This document shows, one piece after another, positions 17,143-25,917 of a stretch of DNA of 64,000 nucleotides; positions within the stretch are counted from its first letter, which is position 1, and each line of letters begins with the position of its first letter. Both the position numbers and the translations under genes were made by a program. The stretch covers positions 62,001-126,000 of the forward strand of contig CAMTMP010000003.1 of the NCBI GenBank assembly GCA_947073545.1, in the 5' to 3' direction. This DNA comes from an uncultured bacterium. Lineage in GTDB: Bacteria > Bacillota > Clostridia > Lachnospirales > Lachnospiraceae. Under the pieces are notes generated by a model. It worked only from the letters and a program-made list of their open reading frames with translations. It made no database searches and was not told the DNA's origin.

Positions 17143-17901
17143 ATGTTTTCATTTGATGATTACAGGGAAATGATCAAAATTATAAAGTCCACGGGCCGTC
17201 AGTGCGGCTATAGGGAGGCGCTAAACAGGGATTCCTTTATTATTATGCGTCATGATGTGGAGTACAGTGTGGAGAGGGCGTGGCAGCTTGCCAAGGTGGA
17301 GCAGAGCATGGACTTTACATCTACCTTCTTTTTTCAGTGGACAAACAACTCCTATAATATTCTTTCGCGGAAGAATATGGACATCATCAAGGATATGCAC
17401 GAGAGGGGGCAGAACATCGGCCTTCATTTCGCGTTAAACGGCATGACGGATATGGAGCAGGTGAAGAAGCGCATCCGTATGGAAATTGACATCTTGAGCG
17501 AGATGTTCGGCTTCGCCATCACGGAGTTTTCCGTGCACAGGCCTTCCAACGACGTGCTCAGGGAGAATATCAAGCTGGACGGTCTGCTCAACGCCTATCA
17601 GGACGATTTTTTCACCTATGCAGATAAAGTGACGGATGAAATAAAACTAAATGTGAAATATATGTCAGACGCCAATCATATCTGGCGTTACGGCTACCCG
17701 GACGAGGCAAATATCACGGGCTATGACAAGGTGCAGATCTTGACCCATCCCTTTGCATGGAGCAAAAAGGGTTGCAATAATTTTGAGAATTACCGGGCGC
17801 TGATACAGGAGAAGTATGAGGAACTGGTGGTGTCCGTGGACAATGAATGTAAGGATTTCGGGGAATACAGGGAATACTTCATGGGTAAGGATGTGAGATA
17901 A
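17143..17901 (+). CDS. polysaccharide-deacetylase-like (CE4 fold) protein
   Basis: A 252-residue protein without signal peptide. The pattern MRHDVEYSVERA (H37-D38), NIGLHFALNG (H95), 'FSVHRPSNDVLR', YMSDANHIWRYG and 'ILTHPFAW' is that of a cytosolic deacetylase-like family common in polysaccharide loci, related to NodB/CE4 metal-dependent deacetylases. It could remove N-acetyl groups from a sugar nucleotide or lipid-linked sugar, giving a free amine for the formyltransferases upstream; this coupling is inference. It stands 87 bp before an AsnB-like gene. GGAGGAAAAT precedes the ATG. Confidence 0.7.
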   Translation: MFSFDDYREMIKIIKSTGRQCGYREALNRDSFIIMRHDVEYSVERAWQLAKVEQSMDFTSTFFFQWTNNSYNILSRKNMDIIKDMHERGQNIGLHFALNGMTDMEQVKKRIRMEIDILSEMFGFAITEFSVHRPSNDVLRENIKLDGLLNAYQDDFFTYADKVTDEIKLNVKYMSDANHIWRYGYPDEANITGYDKVQILTHPFAWSKKGCNNFENYRALIQEKYEELVVSVDNECKDFGEYREYFMGKDVR

Positions 17902-17988
17902 CAGCGCGAAAAAAACTTCTGGAGACATTCTTTGGTTCGCGTGCGGGAATGCCAGGAGCGGGCGTTTTCGGATGTGGAGGAGTATTGT

Positions 17989-19911
17989 ATGTGTGGAATT
18001 TGCGGGTACATCAGAAGGCGGGAAGTCACGCCCGGGCAGTTTAAAAGAATGAATGATACGATGTATCATAGAGGCCCAAACGACAGTGGGGAAGAGGTTT
18101 ATCCTCTGGCCGGAGGCTATCAGATAGGGTTTGCGCAGAGACGGCTTTCCATTATGGACCTTTCGATGCTGGGACATCAGCCCATGCACGCGGCGGATGG
18201 AAGGGTTGTCGTGGTCTATAACGGGGAAATCTATAATTTCAGAGAGTTGAGAGAGGAATTGGCGGACTATCCCTTCCGGTCGGACTGTGATACGGAAGTT
18301 ATCATAGCCGCCTATTTAAAATGGGGCGTTTCCTGTGTGAACCGGTTTGACGGGATGTTTGCCATCGCCCTTTTCGACAGGAAAGAGGAGGCGGTTTATC
18401 TGATTCGCGACCGCATCGGGAAAAAGCCCCTCTATTATTGGTACGAGCATGAGGAGCTTGTGTTTGCGTCGGAGTTAAAGCCGATTATGGCATGTCCGGA
18501 CTTTCGGGCCGAGATAGACAGGGGTGTGCTCTCGCGTTATCTCTATCAACAGTATATCAATGCGCCGGAGAGCGTTTATGAGAATGTGTATAAGCTGGCG
18601 CCGGGCGCGGTTTTGAAATTTCAGAACGGGCAGATCCATACGTGGAATTACTGGAGTGTGCGTGAAGCCTATGAGAGAGCGGCGAAAGATCCGGTAAAGA
18701 GTTATGAGGAGGCAAAGGAGCAGCTCAAAGCGCTTTTGGAGCGCGCCGTTTCGCTTCGCATGATTGCGGATGTGCCGCTTGGGACCTTTTTAAGCGGCGG
18801 TTACGATTCTTCGCTGGTGACGGCGATGGCGCAGGCGCATGCAAGCGGGCCTGTGAAGACTTTTTCGATCGGGTTTCATGAGGAGAGCTACAACGAAGCG
18901 CCTTACGCCAGAGCGGTGGCTGACTATCTGGGAACGGCCCACACGGAGCTGATGATCGGCGAGACGGACATGCTGCAGATGGTGGAGAGCATACCGAAAT
19001 ATTATGACGAGCCTTTTGCCGATTCTTCCCAGATTCCGACAATGCTGGTATGCAAACTGGCAAGAGAGCAGGTGACGGTGGCGCTTTCCGGCGACGGCGG
19101 GGACGAGTTTTACTGCGGTTACAATATTTATGAGAAGGTGGCGCAGGCGCAGAAGTTGGACAGGCTTGGCGGACTGGTTCACAGTCTGTGCGGTCTGCCG
19201 GGCGTAAGACGGCTCTGCCCGGAGAGTAAGCTGCCCTTTAAGGCGCGGGTGATCGCCGGAAACAGAGACAGGGAGACGAAGACGCAGTTTGGTGCGGGCA
19301 ATTATCCGGGGATAGCACGGGAAATGGTGGGCAGACTGCCCTCAGAAAAACGCATGTTACCGGTGCACTACCCCGTGGAGAGCGCATACCCTGTCAGCGA
19401 TTGGCAGATATGCAGAATGCTTCTGGATATGGACACCTATCTGCCGGGGGATATTCTCTGCAAAATGGATCGTGCGTCCATGAAATATTCGCTGGAGGCA
19501 CGTTGTCCGATTCTTGACCCGGATGTGATGGATTTTTCCTTTCGGATTCCTCATTATTTTAAATATGCGGCGGGGGAAAAAAAGCATATTTTAAAAGAGA
19601 TTGCTTACGACTTTATGCCGAGAGAGCTGCTGGAGCGTCCGAAGAAAGGTTTTGGCGTGCCGCTCGATAAATGGCTGAGAGGGCCACTTAAAGAACAATT
19701 GTTATATTATGCGGGGCATGAGCTATTGAAACGTCAAAATTTATTTGATGAACCGTATGTTTCAAAGATGGTGGAACGCTACCTTGAGACGGGGGACAGG
19801 GGACGCGGGACGGGGGAAAACTATTCCGGACTCATCTGGTCCTTTTTCGTTTTTCAACAGTGGTACACATCTTTTCATGAGAACAGTAACATGCGAGATA
19901 TGAAAAACTGA
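17989..19911 (+). CDS. glutamine-dependent asparagine-synthase-like amidotransferase 1
   Basis: A 640-residue class II amidotransferase. The start is set at 17989 so that Cys2 of MCGICGY becomes the N-terminal nucleophile; GGAGGAG lies 8 bp upstream. The glutaminase half carries MYHRGPNDSG and 'NGEIYN'. The synthetase half has LSGGYDSSLVTA (PP-loop, canonical L replaced by Y), SIGFHEESYNEAPYAR and LSGDGGDEFYCGYN. In glycan loci such enzymes (WbpS in Pseudomonas O6) amidate uronic acids, which fits the UDP-GalNAcA enzymes at 195-3849. A run 'ETGDRGRGTGEN' near the C-terminus looks like a low-complexity insert. The product amide is an inference. Confidence 0.88.
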   Translation: MCGICGYIRRREVTPGQFKRMNDTMYHRGPNDSGEEVYPLAGGYQIGFAQRRLSIMDLSMLGHQPMHAADGRVVVVYNGEIYNFRELREELADYPFRSDCDTEVIIAAYLKWGVSCVNRFDGMFAIALFDRKEEAVYLIRDRIGKKPLYYWYEHEELVFASELKPIMACPDFRAEIDRGVLSRYLYQQYINAPESVYENVYKLAPGAVLKFQNGQIHTWNYWSVREAYERAAKDPVKSYEEAKEQLKALLERAVSLRMIADVPLGTFLSGGYDSSLVTAMAQAHASGPVKTFSIGFHEESYNEAPYARAVADYLGTAHTELMIGETDMLQMVESIPKYYDEPFADSSQIPTMLVCKLAREQVTVALSGDGGDEFYCGYNIYEKVAQAQKLDRLGGLVHSLCGLPGVRRLCPESKLPFKARVIAGNRDRETKTQFGAGNYPGIAREMVGRLPSEKRMLPVHYPVESAYPVSDWQICRMLLDMDTYLPGDILCKMDRASMKYSLEARCPILDPDVMDFSFRIPHYFKYAAGEKKHILKEIAYDFMPRELLERPKKGFGVPLDKWLRGPLKEQLLYYAGHELLKRQNLFDEPYVSKMVERYLETGDRGRGTGENYSGLIWSFFVFQQWYTSFHENSNMRDMKN

Positions 19912-20111
19912 AATGATTTCGAATGTTATTTGATCAAATATAGAATAAAATTTTCAGAAAACAATATGAATTGTCAACAGCTTTAAACGGATGAAAATAA
20001 ATGAGAATTTAATTAAGGATGCAATTTCTGCCGGATTTGGTCGAAAAATGCAGGAAAAATCTTCGAAAACAGGTGTGATCAGTCGAAAAATGAAGGAATT
20101 TATGCAGGGAC
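19912..20111 (+). promoter_or_regulatory. AT-rich spacer with palindrome and three TCGAAAA repeats
   Basis: This 200-bp gap is clearly more AT-rich than the genes around it. It holds a perfect palindrome ATTTGATCAAAT (19928-19939) and three direct copies of TCGAAAA starting at 20041, 20063 and 20083, that is 22 and 20 bp apart, about two helical turns. The first and third copies extend to TCGAAAAATG(C/A)AGGA. No convincing -35/-10 pair was found. The arrangement resembles a direct-repeat operator, but nothing in the window identifies a regulator. Confidence 0.4.
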
Positions 20112-21221
20112 ATGAATAAGAAAAATGTGCGAAAAACTATAGCCTTCTATATTGGCTCGCTTCGCAAGGGCGGAGCGGAACGTGTGTTTGTAAATCTGGC
20201 AAAATACTTTCAGGCGGAAGGATATCGTGTCGTTATGGTGACACAATATCAGAAGGAGGAGGAGTATGAGCTGCCGGATGGAATTGAAAGAATTCTTTCC
20301 GATATCGGGGAAGAAAAAGTAACCGCAAGCAGGGCGGTAAATTTCTTTAGGAGACTAAATAAATTACATGCGATATGGAAAGAACGGCAGCCGGATCTTG
20401 TGTTGTCTTGTATCGGAAAAAATAATTTTATGACGGTTGTTACCACAAGGGGGACAAAAACGAGGGCGGTGGTTTCCGTAGTGGGGGAAGCGAAGGAGGA
20501 ATATCCCTCCAGAGGAATGCGTATGCTGGCGGATTTCCTCTTTTCCTGTGCGGCGGGCGTTATTTTGCAGACGGAGCGTTCCAGAGGCTTTTTTTGCAGA
20601 AAGGTAGGGGAGAAGGCCGTGATCCTGCCAAACTCATTGAACCCTGCTTTTATCAGACCGAGATATGAGGGGGTGCGGGAGAAGAAAATCGTGTCAGTGG
20701 GGCGCATGGACGCCAACAAAAATCACGAGATGCAGCTTCGCGCATTCGCCAGACTGAAAGACAAATATCCGGAATATACGCTTGTGATTTACGGCGATGG
20801 GGAGCTTCGCTCTTATATAGAAGAAACGGCTGAGGAACTTGGCATTGCAAAACGCGTTTTTCTTCCCGGCGTCGTGCAGGATGTGGCGGAGCGGATCGGT
20901 CAGGCGTCTTTGTTCCTGCTGACTTCCTATTCGGAGGGTGTGTCCAATGCGCTGATTGAGGCGCTGGCGCTGGGACTGCCCGTGATTGCCACGGACGTGC
21001 CAAGCGGCGGAACGGAAGAACTGATGAAGGACGGCGTAAACGGCCTGATCATTCCCGCGGGAGAACAGGCGGCGCTTACGCGCGCGATGGACAGGCTCTT
21101 GGGAGATCCCGCTTACGCGCAGCAGCTTGGCCGGGAGGCGGCGCGGATTCAGGAAAGGCTTGCGCCGGAACGTGTAAATCCGTTGTGGAAAGCGTATTTT
21201 GAAGAACTGATGGATAAATAG
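20112..21221 (+). CDS. GT4 glycosyltransferase
   Basis: A 369-residue GT4 protein. GSLRKGGAERVFVNLAKYF starts the acceptor domain, KIVSVGRMDANKNHEMQL begins the donor domain and YSEGVSNALIEALALGLP gives the E-x7-E element. It resembles the GT4 at 7132-8256 ('ILPNSLNPAFI' against 'ILNPLNPKYI'). The ATG follows GCAGGGA with short spacing. It is the first gene after a 200-bp AT-rich region and probably starts a transcription unit with the SGNH protein and second AsnB gene. Specificity unknown. Confidence 0.9.
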   Translation: MNKKNVRKTIAFYIGSLRKGGAERVFVNLAKYFQAEGYRVVMVTQYQKEEEYELPDGIERILSDIGEEKVTASRAVNFFRRLNKLHAIWKERQPDLVLSCIGKNNFMTVVTTRGTKTRAVVSVVGEAKEEYPSRGMRMLADFLFSCAAGVILQTERSRGFFCRKVGEKAVILPNSLNPAFIRPRYEGVREKKIVSVGRMDANKNHEMQLRAFARLKDKYPEYTLVIYGDGELRSYIEETAEELGIAKRVFLPGVVQDVAERIGQASLFLLTSYSEGVSNALIEALALGLPVIATDVPSGGTEELMKDGVNGLIIPAGEQAALTRAMDRLLGDPAYAQQLGREAARIQERLAPERVNPLWKAYFEELMDK

Positions 21222-21288
21222 CGAGCGGTGTTTATGGAGACAGCGGGAAAAGTTGATTAAATAGCATGTGGTATTAAAGGAGAATTCT

Positions 21289-22461
21289 GTGAATAAGGAT
21301 AAGCAGACGGAAGAGAGAGAGTCCCGGTGTGCAGGGCAGGATAAGAGGGACAGCGGAGATAGCAAATATAACAGGTGGAATGGAAAAGTGCGGCGCGAAG
21401 CGCTGCAGGCGGCCGTCTTTGTGCTGCTGTTTTTTGCCATACTCTGGCCGGTGTCCTACATGGTGAGGACAAACGGTGACGTGAAGGATCGGTTTGCGGG
21501 CTTTTACGCGGAAAAAAAGGATTCTCTGGACGTTGTGATGATCGGTTCCAGCCCGGTATTTCCTTACTATGCGGCGCCAAAGCTGTGGGGGGAGACGGGA
21601 ATTGCGATGTATCCGCTTTCTACCAATGTACAGCGGCCGGCGGCCATGCGGTATCTGGCGGAGGAGGCGGAGAAAAGCCAGTCGCCTGCACTCTATATAT
21701 TCGAGATGCGTATGTTTACGATGGAAGAGGCGGGGCTGATGGAAAATATGGCTTATACCCGCGGTGTGACAGACAATCTGCGCCATTCCCCCCAGCGGAT
21801 CAGGACAATACGTGGACTGGTGCCCAAGGATGACGAGGAAGGCCGTCTGAGCTATTACTTTGATATTATGAAGTATCATACCAACTGGAAAATGCTGGCG
21901 CTCCCTTCTGAGTGGGCGAATATGTTTTACTGCCACAGACATCCGTTAAAGGGCTATACGTTCCGGGACGAGGTGGGACCTCAGCCAAGGCCTCTTTGCG
22001 GCGGCGCCAAGGGCGTTTTGGCGATGCCGCGGGAGCAGGAGACATATCTGCGCGATCTTATCGCCTATTTGAAGGAGAACGGATTGGAGGCGCTGTTTAT
22101 CGTCTCTCCTTACGGAGAATCGCCGGAGGAACAGCAGATGTTTAACTATATGGCAGACATTGTGGAAGAAAGCGGCTATGCGTTCTTAAATATGAATGAT
22201 TACTATGATGAGATCGGCATCGTCTTTGAGGAGGATTTTGCGGATTATGGCAGCCATACCAATGCGGTTGGCGCGGAAAAGTGTACGGCATTTCTGAAAG
22301 AATACCTGACGGCGCACTATGTGCTTCCCGACCATCGGGGAGACGCTTCCTACGCTTCGTGGGATAAAGCCTATGAGCTGTGGAAAACGAGGCAGGACGA
22401 GGCGGCCGGGACGATCAGGGAGCGGATTGCGAATGGGGATTACGCGCAGCGCGAAGAGTAG
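21289..22461 (+). CDS. second SGNH-like membrane-anchored protein
   Basis: A 390-residue protein with a hydrophilic, charged N-terminal tail (residues 1-38), one membrane segment (about 40-58) and an outer domain. VVMIGSSPVFPYY puts the putative nucleophile at S87/S88, and near the C-terminus DYGSHTNAVGAEK has the Asp/His plus 'xNxxGA' wording of SGNH/AlgX-like proteins. GTG at 21289 is taken as start because AAAGGAG precedes it with good spacing. No second MBOAT gene is nearby, so it may share the MBOAT protein at 13930 or act alone as a glycan O-acyltransferase or esterase. Confidence 0.6.
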   Translation: MNKDKQTEERESRCAGQDKRDSGDSKYNRWNGKVRREALQAAVFVLLFFAILWPVSYMVRTNGDVKDRFAGFYAEKKDSLDVVMIGSSPVFPYYAAPKLWGETGIAMYPLSTNVQRPAAMRYLAEEAEKSQSPALYIFEMRMFTMEEAGLMENMAYTRGVTDNLRHSPQRIRTIRGLVPKDDEEGRLSYYFDIMKYHTNWKMLALPSEWANMFYCHRHPLKGYTFRDEVGPQPRPLCGGAKGVLAMPREQETYLRDLIAYLKENGLEALFIVSPYGESPEEQQMFNYMADIVEESGYAFLNMNDYYDEIGIVFEEDFADYGSHTNAVGAEKCTAFLKEYLTAHYVLPDHRGDASYASWDKAYELWKTRQDEAAGTIRERIANGDYAQREE

Positions 22462-22578
22462 TTCCTCTGTTTACGGCAAGAGCTGTTTTGCAAAGAGGCG
22501 CTAGGCCTTGCATGGGAGAACGGAAAAATCACAGTCTCCTAAGTGATACTGAAAAAGGCAGGAAAGGATAAATAACAC

Positions 22579-24534
22579 ATGTGTGGAATTGCTGGGTTTT
22601 GCAACTTCAAGGGAGACTGGCGGAAGAATATCGAGCGTATGTGCGATAAAATGTACCATCGGGGGCCGGACGCTTCTGGGATATGGGCGTCGGACGATCA
22701 CAGGGTAGTGCTGGGGCACAGACGTCTTTCAATTGTTGATTTGTCACCTGCGGGGGCACAGCCCATGATATCCCGCGACGGCCGGTATGTGATTGCCTAC
22801 AACGGGGAGATCTATAATCATCTTTCCATCCGAAAAAAAATGATGGCGGAGGGAAAGGCGGCAGCGTTCCGGGGGACTTCCGACACGGAGACGCTTCTGG
22901 AGGCGATCGCCGCCTACGGCCTGAAAGACACACTGAAAATGGCCAAGGGAATGTTTGCGATTGCGTTGTTTGACAGGGAAGAACACACGCTGTTTTTTGC
23001 TCGGGACAGAATTGGAGAAAAGCCGTTATTTTATGGAATATTAAAAGACAATATAAATAACGGGGGGGATGATGAGAGCTTCGTCTTTGCTTCCGACCTC
23101 GGTTCCATTGCTTCGCTGGATGGATTTGCAAACCCTGTCAATGCAGATATCATAGGGAATTACATGCGTTATGGATACATTCCGTCCCCTTATACCGTGT
23201 ACCGCGGGATCTGGAAGTTGGAGCCGGGAAAGATATTAAAGATTAAAACACCGTTTAACAAACCGGAACTTGAGAATTATTGGTCAATGACAGAAACGGC
23301 TGTTATTGGACAAAAAAATCTCTTTCGGGGAAGTGAGGCGGAAGCAGCAGAGGAGCTGGAACGTCTCCTGCGGGAATCCATTGCGGGACAGATGGTGGCG
23401 GATGTGCCTGTGGGGGCTTTTCTCTCGGCCGGGATCGACAGCAGTACGGTGGTATCGCTGATGCAGGCCCAGAGCGCACAGAAGGTCAGAACGTTTACCG
23501 TAGGTATGTGGGAAGAACAGTATAACGAGGCGCCTGTGGCGAAGGAGATTGCTGCCAGACTTGGGACAGAACATACGGAAGTCTATATTACGGAGGAGGA
23601 TGCCAAGAGCGTGATTCCGAAGCTCGCCGGGATGTTTGGGGAGCCGTTTGCGGATTCTTCTCAGATTCCCACCTATCTGGTAAGCCGCATTACGAGGGAG
23701 CATGTGACGGTATCCTTGAGCGGGGACGGCGGGGATGAGCTTTTTTGCGGATATAACACATATTATTCTATTGACCGTATCTGGAATAAGGTGAGGAAAA
23801 TACCGGGCGTTCTTAGACAGCCTGCAAGCGCGCTTTCGAGACTTGCCGCTGTACTGGGAAAAGATGCGCTGTCAACCCGCGCGAGGCTTCTGGGGGCGAA
23901 GTCCATAGAGGACATGTATCTGCGCTCGGAGATCGGAGAAGGGCTTAGAGGGGTCTGGCAGGAACGGAAGGACAGCTCCCAGAATTTTGGCGTTTGGGAC
24001 GCCATACAGCCTTGTAGGGCGGGACAGACATGGATGGATACTTATCCTTCCGGACTGCTGGAAGAAGGGCAGCACAACCTGATGCTGATGGATCTGCTGA
24101 TGTATCATCCCGACGATATCTTAACCAAGGTGGACAGGACGGCGATGGCGGTGTCATTGGAGACACGTGTGCCCATGCTGGACAAGGACGTGGTAGAATT
24201 TGCATGGACGCTGCCCTTGTCCTATCGTCAGAGCGGCGGGGCCAGTAAAAAGATTCTGCGGGATATTCTATACCGCTATGTGCCCCGCGAATTGATGGAG
24301 CGGCCCAAAAAAGGGTTTTCCATTCCGCTTCACCGCTGGCTGAAGCAAAAGGAGCTGAGAGATTGGGCGGAGAGTCTGCTGACGCCTTCCGGACTGGAAG
24401 AGCAGGGGCTATTTGACGCGGCGGCCGTGAAGAAATTATGGAATGATTATATTATAAAAAATGTCTGGAGGCCGCAAATTTGGTATATTCTGATGTTTCA
24501 GGAGTGGTGGATGAAAACAAAAATTAAATCCTGA
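22579..24534 (+). CDS. glutamine-dependent asparagine-synthase-like amidotransferase 2
   Basis: A 651-residue class II amidotransferase with N-terminal MCGIAGF (Cys2 nucleophile), MYHRGPDASG, and a synthetase domain with LSAGIDSSTVVSLM, TVGMWEEQYNEAPVA and LSGDGGDELFCGYN. GGAAAGGA lies upstream of the ATG. It is paralogous to the protein at 17989-19911 but differs at the PP-loop (SAGIDSS against SGGYDSS), which suggests different acceptors. Two such enzymes in one glycan locus point to two distinct uronamides or to amidation at two sites. A true asparagine biosynthetic role is less likely here but cannot be excluded. Confidence 0.88.
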   Translation: MCGIAGFCNFKGDWRKNIERMCDKMYHRGPDASGIWASDDHRVVLGHRRLSIVDLSPAGAQPMISRDGRYVIAYNGEIYNHLSIRKKMMAEGKAAAFRGTSDTETLLEAIAAYGLKDTLKMAKGMFAIALFDREEHTLFFARDRIGEKPLFYGILKDNINNGGDDESFVFASDLGSIASLDGFANPVNADIIGNYMRYGYIPSPYTVYRGIWKLEPGKILKIKTPFNKPELENYWSMTETAVIGQKNLFRGSEAEAAEELERLLRESIAGQMVADVPVGAFLSAGIDSSTVVSLMQAQSAQKVRTFTVGMWEEQYNEAPVAKEIAARLGTEHTEVYITEEDAKSVIPKLAGMFGEPFADSSQIPTYLVSRITREHVTVSLSGDGGDELFCGYNTYYSIDRIWNKVRKIPGVLRQPASALSRLAAVLGKDALSTRARLLGAKSIEDMYLRSEIGEGLRGVWQERKDSSQNFGVWDAIQPCRAGQTWMDTYPSGLLEEGQHNLMLMDLLMYHPDDILTKVDRTAMAVSLETRVPMLDKDVVEFAWTLPLSYRQSGGASKKILRDILYRYVPRELMERPKKGFSIPLHRWLKQKELRDWAESLLTPSGLEEQGLFDAAAVKKLWNDYIIKNVWRPQIWYILMFQEWWMKTKIKS

Positions 24535-24808
24535 TTAATTTATTGAGCTATACCAATAGACAGAAAACGCTTGTTATTGAGAAAAAACCAATTTGAGGAA
24601 ATGTATTTCATAACAAGTGATAAGCGTTATTTATTGTAGAATATTGAGAATTGAATTGAGCGGAATAAAGAATAACGATCGGAATTAATATTTCCGGACA
24701 ACGGTGTCCGGCAGACTGTGCAGAGACAGCGGGTTAAGACGGTAAGGGAAGAAGGAAGCACAGAGAAGGTCCGGAAAGGAAAACGAGAGAAAGGCAGGAC
24801 AGACAGCC
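24535..24808 (+). promoter_or_regulatory. 274-bp AT-rich leader with two inverted repeats
   Basis: No gene is seen here. AACGCTTGTTAT (24566-24577) is complementary to ATAACAAG (24610-24617) and AAGCGTT (24622-24628), giving a bulged hairpin. A perfect 7-bp stem CCGGACA/TGTCCGG with a 4-nt loop lies at 24694-24711, with no T-run after it, so it is not an intrinsic terminator. TAGAAT at 24637-24642 may be a -10. This could be a promoter plus structured leader for the genes from 24809 on, for instance a site for an antiterminator; that is speculation. Confidence 0.35.
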
Positions 24809-25888
24809 GTGGAAATTTTAAATCAGTATCGGCCACCCCAATTACATAAGGAAGCGCAGACGGAATTGATTTCCGTGATTGTCGCTGCCTATAATATAGA
24901 AGCCTATATTGAGAGAGGGGTTCGCTCTATCTGCGGGCAGACTTACCGGCATCTGGAGATTATTGTGGTGGACGACGGCTCGACGGATGCCACCGGACGG
25001 ATTCTGGATGAGCTGGCGGAGGAAGACTCCCGCATACAGGTGATCCATGAGGAGAACGGTGGTCTCGCCCATGCGAGGAATGCGGGAATCGCGAAAGCGA
25101 AAGGCCGCTATATCGGTTTTGTGGACGGGGATGACTGGATCGACCCGGATATGTATGAGAAGCTGTTCTCCGCGATGCAGGACAGGCAGGCGGATTTGGC
25201 GGTCTGCCGTTACCGCCAGATCTCCCGTACGCGGACGCTGGATCAGTCGGTGGACCGGGCGATGGTCTTTGAGGGGCAGGAAGCTCTCGCTGTTTATGTG
25301 GAGGAGCGCGAGGAGTTTGCGATTCAGAACGCGGCGTGGAATAAACTTTACCGGAAGGAGCTGTTAGCAGGGAATCCGTTTCCGGAGGGACGTTGGTATG
25401 AAGATATCGTGTTTGCCACGAAGGCGCTGGCGCGGGCCGGACGTTGCATTTACCTTGACATCGCCCTGTATAACTATATAATAGACAGAGAGGAGAGCAT
25501 AATGAACTGCCGGATCAATTCGCGCACGTTTACGGATCAGATACCGGCCTACTATGAAAAGACAAAGTTCCTTAAGGAATTGGGCAGAGAGGATCTTGCG
25601 CTGACCCACGATTTCTTTTTTTATAAAAGACTTCTGTTATTTTATTGGGAACTTTCCAAGGCGGAGGGCGGAGAGACATACATGCTGCGGCTGCGGGAGA
25701 TTCTTTCGAAGGACAGGGCGCGGGCGGAGGAATCCTTCCGATGCGCCGCAGCGGATCAGACAGACCGAAAGAAACTGCGACTCTTCTACCGCTCTCCCGA
25801 CGCGTACTGCAGAAAACTGCGGTGGGACGAGCAGGTGGTAATTCCCTGTAAAGTGAAAGTGAAGCGACTGCTCGGGAAATATAAATAG
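24809..25888 (+). CDS. GT2 glycosyltransferase
   Basis: A 359-residue inverting GT-A glycosyltransferase. ISVIVAAYNIEAYIERG, VVDDGSTDATG and GRYIGFVDGDDWIDPDMYE give the nucleotide-binding and DxD elements in the first 120 residues. 'NAAWNKLYRKELL' and 'WYEDIVFATKAL' follow as in capsule GT2 proteins. The start is a GTG preceded by AGGCAGGAC. It follows the longest AT-rich leader in this half of the window, so it is probably first in its transcript. Sugar and acceptor unknown. Confidence 0.9.
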   Translation: MEILNQYRPPQLHKEAQTELISVIVAAYNIEAYIERGVRSICGQTYRHLEIIVVDDGSTDATGRILDELAEEDSRIQVIHEENGGLAHARNAGIAKAKGRYIGFVDGDDWIDPDMYEKLFSAMQDRQADLAVCRYRQISRTRTLDQSVDRAMVFEGQEALAVYVEEREEFAIQNAAWNKLYRKELLAGNPFPEGRWYEDIVFATKALARAGRCIYLDIALYNYIIDREESIMNCRINSRTFTDQIPAYYEKTKFLKELGREDLALTHDFFFYKRLLLFYWELSKAEGGETYMLRLREILSKDRARAEESFRCAAADQTDRKKLRLFYRSPDAYCRKLRWDEQVVIPCKVKVKRLLGKYK

Positions 25889-25917
25889 CATATGTTTTTA
25901 AAAGATAAAGGATAAAG

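Noticed and set aside
17989-24534. The two AsnB-like genes as ordinary asparagine biosynthesis genes
   Set aside because: Two divergent copies inside a glycan locus next to uronic-acid enzymes fit sugar amidation better, although the alternative is not excluded.
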